A DNA stretch of 6,723 nucleotides from Deltaproteobacteria bacterium (GTDB lineage: Bacteria > Desulfobacterota > JAENJC01): positions 1-6,723 of the forward strand of contig JAENJC010000180.1 in the NCBI GenBank assembly GCA_016844545.1. The letters are read 5' to 3'. The translations under genes were made by a program, and so were the position numbers. Every line of letters starts with the position of its first letter. The first letter of the stretch is position 1. Below, piece after piece: positions 1-6,387 of this stretch. A model generated the notes under the pieces. The model had not been told where the DNA came from. It ran no database searches and saw only the letters and a list, made by a program, of their open reading frames with translations.

Positions 1-1
1 G

Positions 2-955
2 CTCGATCTCAGGGTAGGCAGGCAGATCATCACCTGGGGTACAGGCGATCTGATGTTCATAAATGACGTATTCCCGAAGGATTATGGTGCATTCTTCTCA
101 GGCAGGCCTATGGAATACTTGAAGGCCCCGGTGGATGGGGCAAAGGTGGAGATTACAACTAATACCATTTCTGCTGAGGTAGTTGCCATCCCGACATTCG
201 AGGCCAACAGGCTGCCTGACCCAACAAGGTTCTACTTGTATAACCCTTTTTCATCGGCAGCATCTATAACCACTATGACCAAGAAGACCGGCGGGAGGAT
301 CGGAGACACAGAGCTCGCCATGAGGCTCTTCCGTTACATCGGCTCGACGGACGTCTCGCTTTACGCATATAAAGGCTTTTATAGGATGCCTGGAATGAGG
401 GTTGACAGCATGACAAGCCCAACTACCCTCACCTACTTCTATCCGGAACTGACTGTTTATGGTGGAAGTACAACCGGTAACCTTCTCGGAGGGGTTGGAA
501 ATATTGAAGGCGGATATTATGACTCAGTTAAAGACAGGGCCGGGGACGACCCGACGATAGAAAACTCAAAATGGAAGTTCTTAGTGGGCTACAAGAAAGA
601 GATCGGGTCGGAGCTTACCGCAGGGATCCAGTATTATGCGGAGATAATGGACGACTACGGCAGCTATGAAAATACCCTCCCTTCCGGTTTCCCGAAGGAA
701 GAGAGGATAAGGAATTACGCAACACTCAGGCTCACAAAGATGCTCATGTACCAGACCTTGAGGCTCTCGTTCTTCGGGAATTACTCCCCCTCCGATGAGG
801 ATTACCTTCTTAACCCGGAGGCCATGTACAAGCTCTCGGACGAGCTATCATTCACTTTGGGCGGGAATATCTTCGGCGGTAGGAAGGAATTTACAATGTT
901 TGGTCAGCTTGAGAAGAACGATAATGTGTATACGAATTTGAGATATCAGTTTTGA
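2..955 (+). CDS. Outer-membrane beta-barrel protein, 5' end missing
   Basis: The frame is open from the first complete codon of the window to TGA at 953-955, so the N-terminus and signal peptide lie upstream. The ATG at 53 is internal: codons before it encode LDLRVGRQIITWGTGD, which belongs to the same conserved block (GRQIxTWGTGDLxFINDxFPKDY). From memory this block marks an uncharacterised porin-like family related in style to DUF1302/alginate-export barrels. The remaining 317 residues alternate polar and hydrophobic positions with many Tyr/Phe/Gly and short turns, as in beta-strands. The chain ends in LRYQF, the terminal aromatic expected of a BAM-inserted barrel. Such barrels are often found beside MMPL-type RND transporters, as here, so a role in moving hydrophobic molecules across the envelope is plausible. 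Substrate unknown. Outer-membrane barrel is well supported; the exact family is less certain. Confidence 0.8.
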   Translation, partial: LDLRVGRQIITWGTGDLMFINDVFPKDYGAFFSGRPMEYLKAPVDGAKVEITTNTISAEVVAIPTFEANRLPDPTRFYLYNPFSSAASITTMTKKTGGRIGDTELAMRLFRYIGSTDVSLYAYKGFYRMPGMRVDSMTSPTTLTYFYPELTVYGGSTTGNLLGGVGNIEGGYYDSVKDRAGDDPTIENSKWKFLVGYKKEIGSELTAGIQYYAEIMDDYGSYENTLPSGFPKEERIRNYATLRLTKMLMYQTLRLSFFGNYSPSDEDYLLNPEAMYKLSDELSFTLGGNIFGGRKEFTMFGQLEKNDNVYTNLRYQF

Positions 956-969
956 CGTGAAAATCTATT

Positions 970-1055
970 AACCCACCCTCACCTCAATCCTCTCCCTGAA
1001 GGAGAGGAAAAAAGTTTCCTCCCCTTCAAGGGGAGGGTCAGGGTGGGGATGGGTT
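970..1055. repeat. Double-hairpin palindromic repeat, copy 1
   Basis: This GC-rich element sits between the barrel gene and the transporter gene. Its two arms are imperfect inverted copies of each other (left AACCCACCCTCACC..., right reverse complement AACCCATCCCCACC...). Each arm contains its own small hairpin: CCTCTCC (989-995) pairs with GGAGAGG (1001-1007), and CCTCCCC (1018-1024) pairs with GGGGAGG (1030-1036). A closely similar element in the same orientation lies at 3351-3439. The architecture resembles REP/BIME-type or MITE-like dispersed repeats, and elements of this sequence style occur in many bacterial genomes. Transcribed as RNA it could act as a processing or stabilising hairpin between the two cistrons. 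It has no long T-run of a classical terminator. No transposase is seen. Confidence 0.85.
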
Positions 1056-1097
1056 TTCATGAGCAGGGGTGACAAAATATCATTATCGTAAATATTT

Positions 1098-1103
1098 AGG
1101 AGG
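1098..1103 (+). promoter_or_regulatory. Ribosome binding site deciding the transporter start
   Basis: A perfect AGGAGG lies 4 bases before the ATG at 1108. It selects that ATG over the in-frame GTG at 1069, which would add 13 residues (MTKYHYRKYLGGK) ahead of a typical RND N-terminus (MKKFSLVEFSVNRPRLVV). The GTG lies just after the palindromic repeat and has no comparable site of its own. Confidence 0.85.
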
Positions 1104-1107
1104 AAAA

Positions 1108-3747
1108 ATGAAGAAGTTTTCGCTCGTTGAATTTTCAGTAAACCGCCCCCGCCTGGTAGTGACCCTGGCTGCTATTATCACACTTGCCTTTCTGACCCAA
1201 TTTCCAAAAATACGGACAGACACCAATCCCAAGAACATGCTCCCTGAAACATCGGATGTGAGGGTCTGGAACAGCGAGGTGGAAAAGACCTTCGGCCTTT
1301 ACGAGGACATGATCGCCTTAGGAATAAGGAACGAAAATGGGGTGCTGAACAAGGAGACCCTCGAAAAGATAGACCGGATCACCTCTGAGGTAGTCAAGCT
1401 GAAGGGGGTTGCATCAAAGGACGTAACGAGCTTCACGACTATAGACAATGTCACTATTGAAGGGGAGACGATGAATGTAAGGCCCCTCATGTCAGCCCCC
1501 CCGAAGACGGATGATGAGGTCGGCGCCTTGAGGAAGGCCTTATTTGACAACCGGATGTTCATCAACCGGATCATATCAAAGGACGAAAAGACAACGGCGA
1601 TCTTCATCCCCCTTGAGAAGGGCGCGGACGGGAAGGAGATAGCAGACAGGCTAAAGGAGATCGTTGGGAAGGAAAAAGGGGGTGAGCAGTACTACATCGC
1701 AGGCGACCCTGTGGCGAGGGACACCTTCGGGGCCGTCATGTTCAAGCTGATGGGGATGTTTTCCCCTGTGGCAGGGATGATCATGTTTACGGCCATATAT
1801 CTCATGTTCAGGAACCTCTCCCTTGCCATGTCAATGATGATGGTGGCAATGATAAGCATAATATGGAGCATGGGCCTCCTGATTGGCCTCGGATTTCCGG
1901 TCCATGTCATGAGCTCGATGGCCCCGGTCTTCCTCATGGCCATCGCCACAGACAGCATCCATATATTCAACGAATTCTACTTCCGCTATAGAGAGACGAG
2001 GGACAAGAAGACAGCCATTATAGAAACCATGAAGGCTGTGGGCAGGCCTGTCAGGTATACGGCCCTTGCCACGGCAGTTGCTTTTGGCGTACTCGTCTTC
2101 ATGTCCATAATCCCTGTAAAGGTCTTTGGCGCCATGATAGCCTTTGGCACAGTAGTGCTGAGACTCCTGAGTTTCAGCTTTATGCCGGCAATACTGACCT
2201 TTGTGAAGGAAGAGAAGATAATGGCGGCCTCTGAGAGGGAGGATAAAGGGACGAATGTTACAACTAAGGTCTTACGTGGCCTGGGGGGCATAGGCGCCCA
2301 AAATCCCAAGGCTACTGTTCTGATTGGGCTCATCCTTGTTGTTGTCTCAGCCTTTGGACTTACGAAGATCAAGGTGAATAACAATATGGTGGAGTGGTTC
2401 AACAAGAAGAGCGAGATACGAATTGCAGACCGCATCATGAACGAATCCCTCGGCGGTACGTCCTTAGCCTATGTTGTTGCCGTATCTTCCGAAGACGACT
2501 TTATAAAGACCCCGGAGGCTATGAGGCATATAGAAGGATTACAGAGGTACCTCGAAACCCTCCCGGTTGTCGGGAAGACTGCATCTGTTGCAGATTATGT
2601 TAAGAGGATAAACAGGGTCCTGCATAACAACGACCCTGCCTTTGACAAGGTCCCTGACACAAAGGACGAGATAGTCCAGTTCCTCTTCCTGTTCAGCATG
2701 TCGGCAAAGCCCGCAGACCTCGACAATGTGGTGGACTACCAGTTTAGGAAGGCTAATATCTGGGTGCAGCTCAAGACCTGGGATGTCCAGGCCATGAGGG
2801 ATGTGATAAAGGCTGTAGAAGAATATAAGGCGGCCCACCCGATACCGATGGAGCTAAAACCAGCTGGGACGGCTTACTTCAACCTTGTCTGGAACAATGA
2901 GGTGCTTTGGGACATGGTCAAGGGATTTATGATTGCCCTCATCGCGGTCTTCGTCATCCTTGTCTTCAACTTCAGGTCTGTGAAGTGGGCAATAATAGGC
3001 TATATACCGCTTTTATTTACGATACTCCTTATATACGGGGTCGTTGGTTTTATAGGGAAGGACTTTGATATGCCGATATCGGTGCTATCATGCCTCTCCC
3101 TTGGCATGGCAGTGGACTTTGCGATACACTTCATAAGCAGGTTCAAACAGCGGCTTGCGGAGCAAGGTCCTGGAGAATCCGTCTCGGATGCATTGCTCTG
3201 GACTGCGGCAAGGCCTGGCAAAGGGATAATGAGGAACGCCCTCCTGTTTGCCTCGGCATTCTCCGTGATGCTCTTTGCCCCGCTTACTCCGTACGTGACG
3301 GTTGGGGCCTTTATAGCGAGCATGATGACTCTCAGCGCTCTGTTGACTATACCAACCCTCACCTTAATCCTCTCCCTGAGGGAGAGGAGACTATTTTACT
3401 CCCTCCTCTTCAAGGGGAGGGTTGGGTGGGGATGGGGTATTTTTGGAACAAACATGAATATAAACTTCACAAAACTTGCCGCCATGGAAGACCGTGCCCG
3501 CACAATCCTTGGCGTTGAGATATGCTCAGGAAGACTTGAGATAAAGAGGGCCTACTGGATGCTGGCTATGAAGTACCACCCTGATAAAGACACGTCAGAC
3601 AAATCGCTCGAGCAAAAGTTTGCCGTCATCTCTCAGGTATACGAGATTCTGACCAGTAACAAAAATATATCAACAAGAAGGCTTGATGAAAATGAAGTGC
3701 GGCTTTTCAAAAGGGATTTAACGGGACCTATTGACTATCTATCTTGA
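1108..3747 (+). CDS. MMPL/RND-family transporter with in-frame C-terminal J-domain
   Basis: The protein is 879 aa from the ATG at 1108. Residues 1-748 have the duplicated RND plan: helix 1 (about 15-31), a periplasmic domain (about 32-210), helices 2-6 (about 211-366), a cytoplasmic linker, helix 7 (about 402-418), a second periplasmic domain, and helices 8-12 (about 602-758). Each half carries a membrane aspartate in the MMPL-type motif: D282 in MAIATDSIHIF and D670 in GMAVDFAIHF, the expected proton-relay positions. It is a predicted proton-driven inner-membrane exporter or lipid/hydrophobe transporter; the substrate is unknown, and no periplasmic adaptor gene is seen. Residues about 749-778 are encoded by a palindromic repeat that completes helix 12. 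Residues about 797-850 then form a J-domain with H824-P825-D826. The RND C-terminus is cytoplasmic, so the J-domain would face cytosolic DnaK. The fusion may be real, or the J-domain may be translated separately from ATG 3454. The transporter call is firm; the fusion is open. Confidence 0.85.
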   Translation: MKKFSLVEFSVNRPRLVVTLAAIITLAFLTQFPKIRTDTNPKNMLPETSDVRVWNSEVEKTFGLYEDMIALGIRNENGVLNKETLEKIDRITSEVVKLKGVASKDVTSFTTIDNVTIEGETMNVRPLMSAPPKTDDEVGALRKALFDNRMFINRIISKDEKTTAIFIPLEKGADGKEIADRLKEIVGKEKGGEQYYIAGDPVARDTFGAVMFKLMGMFSPVAGMIMFTAIYLMFRNLSLAMSMMMVAMISIIWSMGLLIGLGFPVHVMSSMAPVFLMAIATDSIHIFNEFYFRYRETRDKKTAIIETMKAVGRPVRYTALATAVAFGVLVFMSIIPVKVFGAMIAFGTVVLRLLSFSFMPAILTFVKEEKIMAASEREDKGTNVTTKVLRGLGGIGAQNPKATVLIGLILVVVSAFGLTKIKVNNNMVEWFNKKSEIRIADRIMNESLGGTSLAYVVAVSSEDDFIKTPEAMRHIEGLQRYLETLPVVGKTASVADYVKRINRVLHNNDPAFDKVPDTKDEIVQFLFLFSMSAKPADLDNVVDYQFRKANIWVQLKTWDVQAMRDVIKAVEEYKAAHPIPMELKPAGTAYFNLVWNNEVLWDMVKGFMIALIAVFVILVFNFRSVKWAIIGYIPLLFTILLIYGVVGFIGKDFDMPISVLSCLSLGMAVDFAIHFISRFKQRLAEQGPGESVSDALLWTAARPGKGIMRNALLFASAFSVMLFAPLTPYVTVGAFIASMMTLSALLTIPTLTLILSLRERRLFYSLLFKGRVGWGWGIFGTNMNINFTKLAAMEDRARTILGVEICSGRLEIKRAYWMLAMKYHPDKDTSDKSLEQKFAVISQVYEILTSNKNISTRRLDENEVRLFKRDLTGPIDYLS
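3351..3439. repeat. Double-hairpin palindromic repeat, copy 2, inside the transporter frame
   Basis: This is the same two-arm design as the element at 970-1055, in the same orientation. CCTCTCCCT (3369-3377) pairs perfectly with AGGGAGAGG (3379-3387). CCTCCTCTT (3402-3410) pairs with AAGGGGAGG (3412-3420) with one G-U wobble. The outer arms CCAACCCTCACC and GGTTGGGTGGGGATGG are complementary with mismatches. It is read through in frame as about 30 residues (PTLTLILSL, then RERRLFYSLLFKGRVGWGWG), replacing what should be the native 3' end of the RND gene. A short TAT lies at both edges (ACTATACC at left, GGGGTATTTT at right); this might be a target duplication but is too short to prove it. Confidence 0.85.
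3454..3747 (+). other. J-domain segment, possible independent cistron
   Basis: From ATG 3454 the frame encodes 97 residues starting MNINFTKLAAMEDRARTILG. It shows the J-domain pattern: helix I ending in ILGV, helix II EIKRAYWMLAMKYHPDKD with the DnaK-stimulating HPD, and helix III EQKFAVISQVYEIL. It lacks the Gly/Phe region, zinc fingers and substrate-binding domain of full DnaJ, so it would be a small type III J-protein directing a DnaK-type Hsp70. Upstream of the ATG there is only a weak GGA, 6 bases away, so independent initiation is uncertain; translation could also come from ribosomes reading through the transporter. The end has an oddity: after TGA 3745 the same frame continues WKERFFV to a second TGA that overlaps the methyltransferase ATG at 3771. 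Confidence 0.7.
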
Positions 3748-3770
3748 TGGAAAGAGAGGTTTTTTGTCTG

Positions 3771-4466
3771 ATGAGCAAGCCCTGGAATCCTGAAGAATAC
3801 GATGCATGGTACAAAACTTCTCTCGGAGCCCTTTCTGACAAACTTGAAAAGGAACTTGTCTTCTCGTTGATTGAAATTAAACATGGAGATGCAGTCCTTG
3901 ATGCAGGATGCGGAACAGGGAATTACACCATTGAACTGGCAAAAAGAGGGGCGGATGTTGTCGGCATTGACAGCTCGGAAGAGATGTTAGATTGGGCGAG
4001 GGTAAAGGACCAAAAAGCTGGAACAAAAGCATCCTTTCAGGCAGCAGATGCCTTGAACCTTCCATTCCCTGATTCTTCTTTTGACGCCGTTATGTCCAAC
4101 GGCCTTTTATGTTTTTTAAAAGAGCCTGAAAAGGCATTGATAGAGATGCTCCGGGTTTTAAAACCCGGTGGAAGGCTGGTTGTCGGTGTCTTAAACAAAT
4201 GGTCGCCGTGGGCCTTGTTCAGGAGGATAAAGGGGCTCTTCAAGGATACTATTTACAACCAGGCCTATTATATCTCACCGCCGGAGCTTGAAGGGCTTAT
4301 AAGAGGGGTAGGCTTTGATGTAAAAGAGACCAGGACCTGCCTTTTCTTCTTTCCGATAAATAATAGGGTATACTTAAAAATAGCAGAGCAGTTTGAAAGG
4401 TTGGATAGGAGATTGATACCAAAGACAGGGGCGTTCCTGGCGGTATCAGCAATAAAGCAAAACTAG
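3771..4466 (+). CDS. Class I SAM-dependent methyltransferase
   Basis: The protein is 231 aa and cytoplasmic, with the Rossmann-like fold of the Methyltransf_11/UbiE-like group. Motif I is VLDAGCGTG (residues 42-50), which binds the SAM methionine part. An acidic residue closes strand 2 (D67 in VGIDSS) for the ribose hydroxyls. AADALNLPF (about 91-99) contacts adenine, and RVLKPGGRLVV (128-138) is the usual post-motif III loop. The acceptor substrate cannot be read from the sequence. I chose ATG 3771 because AGAGAGG lies 11 bases upstream, the protein then begins directly in a family-like MSKPWNPEEYDAWY, and it makes a TGATG junction with the upstream frame. Earlier in-frame TTG 3744 and ATG 3747 would add eight or nine residues and lack a clear ribosome site. 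Only 8 bases separate it from the oxidoreductase, so co-transcription is likely. Confidence 0.88.
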   Translation: MSKPWNPEEYDAWYKTSLGALSDKLEKELVFSLIEIKHGDAVLDAGCGTGNYTIELAKRGADVVGIDSSEEMLDWARVKDQKAGTKASFQAADALNLPFPDSSFDAVMSNGLLCFLKEPEKALIEMLRVLKPGGRLVVGVLNKWSPWALFRRIKGLFKDTIYNQAYYISPPELEGLIRGVGFDVKETRTCLFFFPINNRVYLKIAEQFERLDRRLIPKTGAFLAVSAIKQN

Positions 4467-4470
4467 GAGG
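4465..4470 (+). promoter_or_regulatory. Ribosome binding site overlapping the methyltransferase stop
   Basis: AGGAGG begins inside the TAG stop of the methyltransferase gene (4464-4466) and ends 4 bases before the ATG at 4475. The overlap implies that the two genes are on one transcript and probably translationally coupled. Confidence 0.8.
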
Positions 4471-4474
4471 GTTT

Positions 4475-5614
4475 ATGGCGCAGATCGTTGTTTTGGGAGG
4501 TGGTTTTGGTGGTGTTGTTGCCGCTACGGAGTTGAGAAAGAAACTCGGGAAAGAGCACAAGGTCATCCTTATTGACAAGAGCAGAGAGCATCTCTTTACC
4601 CCTTCTCTTCTCTGGCTTATCCTTGACGAAAGAAAGCCGGAGAAAATTAAGGGGGATTTGAGTGTCCTTAACAAAAAGGGGATAGAATACCTGAACGCAG
4701 AGGTTCAGAAAATTAACCCTGGAAGTAAGGCTGTTATAACCTCTACCGGAGAGGTGAGCTACGACTACCTCATTATCTCCCTCGGAGCTGGAGTTGTAAG
4801 AGATATAATCCCAGGATATAGGGATGGAATAAACTTTTATTGCCTGAAAGGGGCAGAGGTTCTAAGGGACGAACTGAAAAGGTTTGAAGGCGGGAAGGTC
4901 GCTGTCGTTATCGCCTCAACCCCATTCAAGTGCCCCGCAGCCCCTTACGAGGCAGCGTTCCTTATAGATGCCTATCTTGCCAAGAGAGGGATAAAGGATA
5001 AGACAGATATCGCTATATATACCCCAGAGACATTGCCGATGCCTGTGGCCGGTCCAGTCCTTGGTAGCGCGGTAAAGGAGATGCTTGAAAAGCGGGGAAT
5101 CTCATTTAATCCCCAGAAGAAACTTATTTCTATGGAAAACAGAGAGCTATCGTTTGAGGGCGGTGAAAAGTTCAAGGCCGACCTGATCGCCTGGGTTCCT
5201 CCCCACAGAGCCCCGGCAGTAGTAAAGGATTCTGGCCTTACCAATGAGTCAGGATGGATACCGGTTGACGGGAAGACCATGAAGACACAGTTTGATGGGG
5301 TCTATGCCATAGGAGACATCACAGCCAACAAACTCCCGTCAGGGATGATGCTCCCCAAGGCCGGCGTATTCGCCCATGGTCAGGCTGAGGTAGTAGCGAA
5401 CAACATAGCTGTAGAGATCAACAAGGCCGGTGAATTAAGAGAGTTTGATGGTCAAGGCTCCTGCTTCCTTGAATTAGGTCATGGTATTGCCGGGTTTGCA
5501 TCAGGGAATTTTTATGCAGACCCAAAGCCTGTAGTGATTCTGAAAAATCCCGGGAAGATGTGGCACTGGGGAAAGGTCGCCTTTGAAAAGTGGTGGCTGT
5601 GGAAGTGGTTTTAG
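4475..5614 (+). CDS. Sulfide:quinone oxidoreductase-like flavoprotein
   Basis: This 379-aa FAD protein belongs to the two-dinucleotide-fold family that includes sulfide:quinone oxidoreductase and flavocytochrome c sulfide dehydrogenase. The FAD fold starts at once with VVLGGGFGGV (5-14), closes strand 2 with D34, and has the second FAD signature GVYAIGDITA (275-284). Three cysteines stand at typical SQR positions: C123, C153 in FKCPAAPYEAAF, and C330 in GSCFLELG. In characterised SQRs the last two carry the sulfur bridge next to the flavin, and the first is also catalytic in some types. There is no signal peptide, so the expected site is the cytoplasmic face of the inner membrane, passing electrons from sulfide to quinone. 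The C-terminus (362-379) has six Trp among basic residues, fitting a membrane-surface anchor near the quinone. It lies in an operon-like run with the methyltransferase. A related quinone-reducing oxidoreductase with another donor cannot be excluded. Confidence 0.85.
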   Translation: MAQIVVLGGGFGGVVAATELRKKLGKEHKVILIDKSREHLFTPSLLWLILDERKPEKIKGDLSVLNKKGIEYLNAEVQKINPGSKAVITSTGEVSYDYLIISLGAGVVRDIIPGYRDGINFYCLKGAEVLRDELKRFEGGKVAVVIASTPFKCPAAPYEAAFLIDAYLAKRGIKDKTDIAIYTPETLPMPVAGPVLGSAVKEMLEKRGISFNPQKKLISMENRELSFEGGEKFKADLIAWVPPHRAPAVVKDSGLTNESGWIPVDGKTMKTQFDGVYAIGDITANKLPSGMMLPKAGVFAHGQAEVVANNIAVEINKAGELREFDGQGSCFLELGHGIAGFASGNFYADPKPVVILKNPGKMWHWGKVAFEKWWLWKWF

Positions 5615-5624
5615 TGGGAAGAGT

Positions 5625-5652
5625 TTGATGCCAGATATGTTCATGGTAAATT
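5625..5652 (+). promoter_or_regulatory. Possible weak promoter before the haem protein gene
   Basis: The 68-base gap after the oxidoreductase is AT-rich. TTGATG (5625-5630) and TAAATT (5647-5652) are 16 bases apart and each match four of six consensus positions for a housekeeping sigma factor. TATAAA at 5654 is a better -10 but has no -35 at proper distance. The gap is also short enough for simple read-through from upstream. Confidence 0.2.
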
Positions 5653-5682
5653 TTATAAAAATATAGATTCAAAGGAGATCTT

Positions 5683-6240
5683 ATGCAGAAAGGTTTTGTT
5701 GCATTAACATTGGGGCTCTTAATCCTGCCGGTCAACATTTGGGCTGACGAGGCACTGGAAGAAAGAAAGGCCAGCGCAATTACAGCGGCCGACGAGATCA
5801 TCAACATGCGAAGTTCCCTGGCCCAGGCCTTTATAAAACCCGACATGGAGATCACTGAGGAAACCTTTAAGAATGTCTGCGGCGCAGTGGGTAAGAGGGT
5901 GAAGGAGATTTCTGAAAAGGAAGGTTTCAAGATAAGGCATGCTGCAATAAAGAACAGGAACCCGAACTTTGCTGCACGGCCTGATGAGGTCAAGATCCTT
6001 GAAACATTCGATAAGGACAGGGGTATGAGGGAGGTATGGGATACGGTAGAGATGGAGGGGAAAAGATACCACAGATACATGAGGCCAATATTCGTTGACC
6101 CCGCCTGTACGGCCTGCCATGGCCCAAAGGACAAGAGGCCTCAGTTTATAGTAGAGAAGTACCCGATCGACAAAGCTTATGACTTTAATGTAGGAGACCT
6201 CAGAGGGATGATAGAGGTGATGTTTCCTGCACCACAATAA
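5683..6240 (+). CDS. Exported DUF3365 (Tll0287-like) mono-haem c protein
   Basis: The protein is 185 aa, and AAGGAG sits 5 bases before the ATG. A Sec signal peptide (basic MQK, hydrophobic 5-18, likely cleavage after IWA at 21) sends it to the periplasm. One c-type haem site is present, CTACH (C142, C145, H146). Upstream the sequence follows the DUF3365 pattern: FKNVCGAVG with C66, then a RNPNFAARPDE segment (92-102) like the family's RNPxNxPxxxE. In cyanobacterial Tll0287 this fold is PAS-like and the haem has His/Cys axial ligands; C66 is the natural candidate for the cysteine ligand here. A low-potential electron carrier or a redox/gas sensor are both possible. Its position directly after the sulfide:quinone oxidoreductase hints at a link with sulfide oxidation, but that is inference. 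The domain call is strong; the role is unknown. Confidence 0.87.
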   Translation: MQKGFVALTLGLLILPVNIWADEALEERKASAITAADEIINMRSSLAQAFIKPDMEITEETFKNVCGAVGKRVKEISEKEGFKIRHAAIKNRNPNFAARPDEVKILETFDKDRGMREVWDTVEMEGKRYHRYMRPIFVDPACTACHGPKDKRPQFIVEKYPIDKAYDFNVGDLRGMIEVMFPAPQ

Positions 6241-6303
6241 CAGGCATCAGGGAATCTGCTTCGCCTAAAATAGACACTCCTGTTTTGCTGTAAACAAAAC
6301 CCC

Positions 6304-6334
6304 TTGACCAAACCAGCCAAAAATGATAGCTAAT
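6304..6334 (+). promoter_or_regulatory. Possible promoter for the MTA phosphorylase gene
   Basis: The 147 bases between the haem protein stop and the next start hold no gene. TTGACC (6304-6309) is a good -35 match (TTGAC). The best -10 candidates downstream, GCTAAT (6329-6334) or the TAATTAT that follows, sit at long spacings of 19-21 bases. The sequence is AT-rich from 6317, consistent with a promoter, but the spacing is not ideal. Confidence 0.3.
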
Positions 6335-6387
6335 TATGTTGCCGTACAAACTTTCTTTACAGATTCATTGTTGTTGGGAGGACGGAA

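Noticed and set aside
1069..1107. GTG at 1069 as the transporter start
   Set aside because: The AGGAGG at 1098-1103 sits inside this extension and points to ATG 1108, where a typical RND N-terminus begins.
3090..3518. An alternative + frame encoding a peptide with NPHLNPLPEGEE and LPPLQGEGWVGMG across the repeat
   Set aside because: This is a shadow of the transporter gene. Peptides of this type are the usual spurious translation of this kind of palindromic repeat in one of its other frames.
3745..3771. UGA at 3745 as a selenocysteine codon
   Set aside because: The frame continues only eight codons, the context is not a known selenoprotein motif, and the downstream sequence shows no obvious SECIS hairpin. 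A simple stop or a Trp-to-stop change is more likely.
5418..6237. Two long minus-strand open frames over the SQR end and the haem protein
   Set aside because: Both are antisense to well-supported + strand genes with motifs and ribosome sites; their translations are low-complexity and carry no family signature.
6282..6300. GTTTTG/CAAAAC inverted repeat as a terminator after the haem protein gene
   Set aside because: The stem is only 6 bp and AT-rich with a 7-base loop, and no T-run follows on the + strand.
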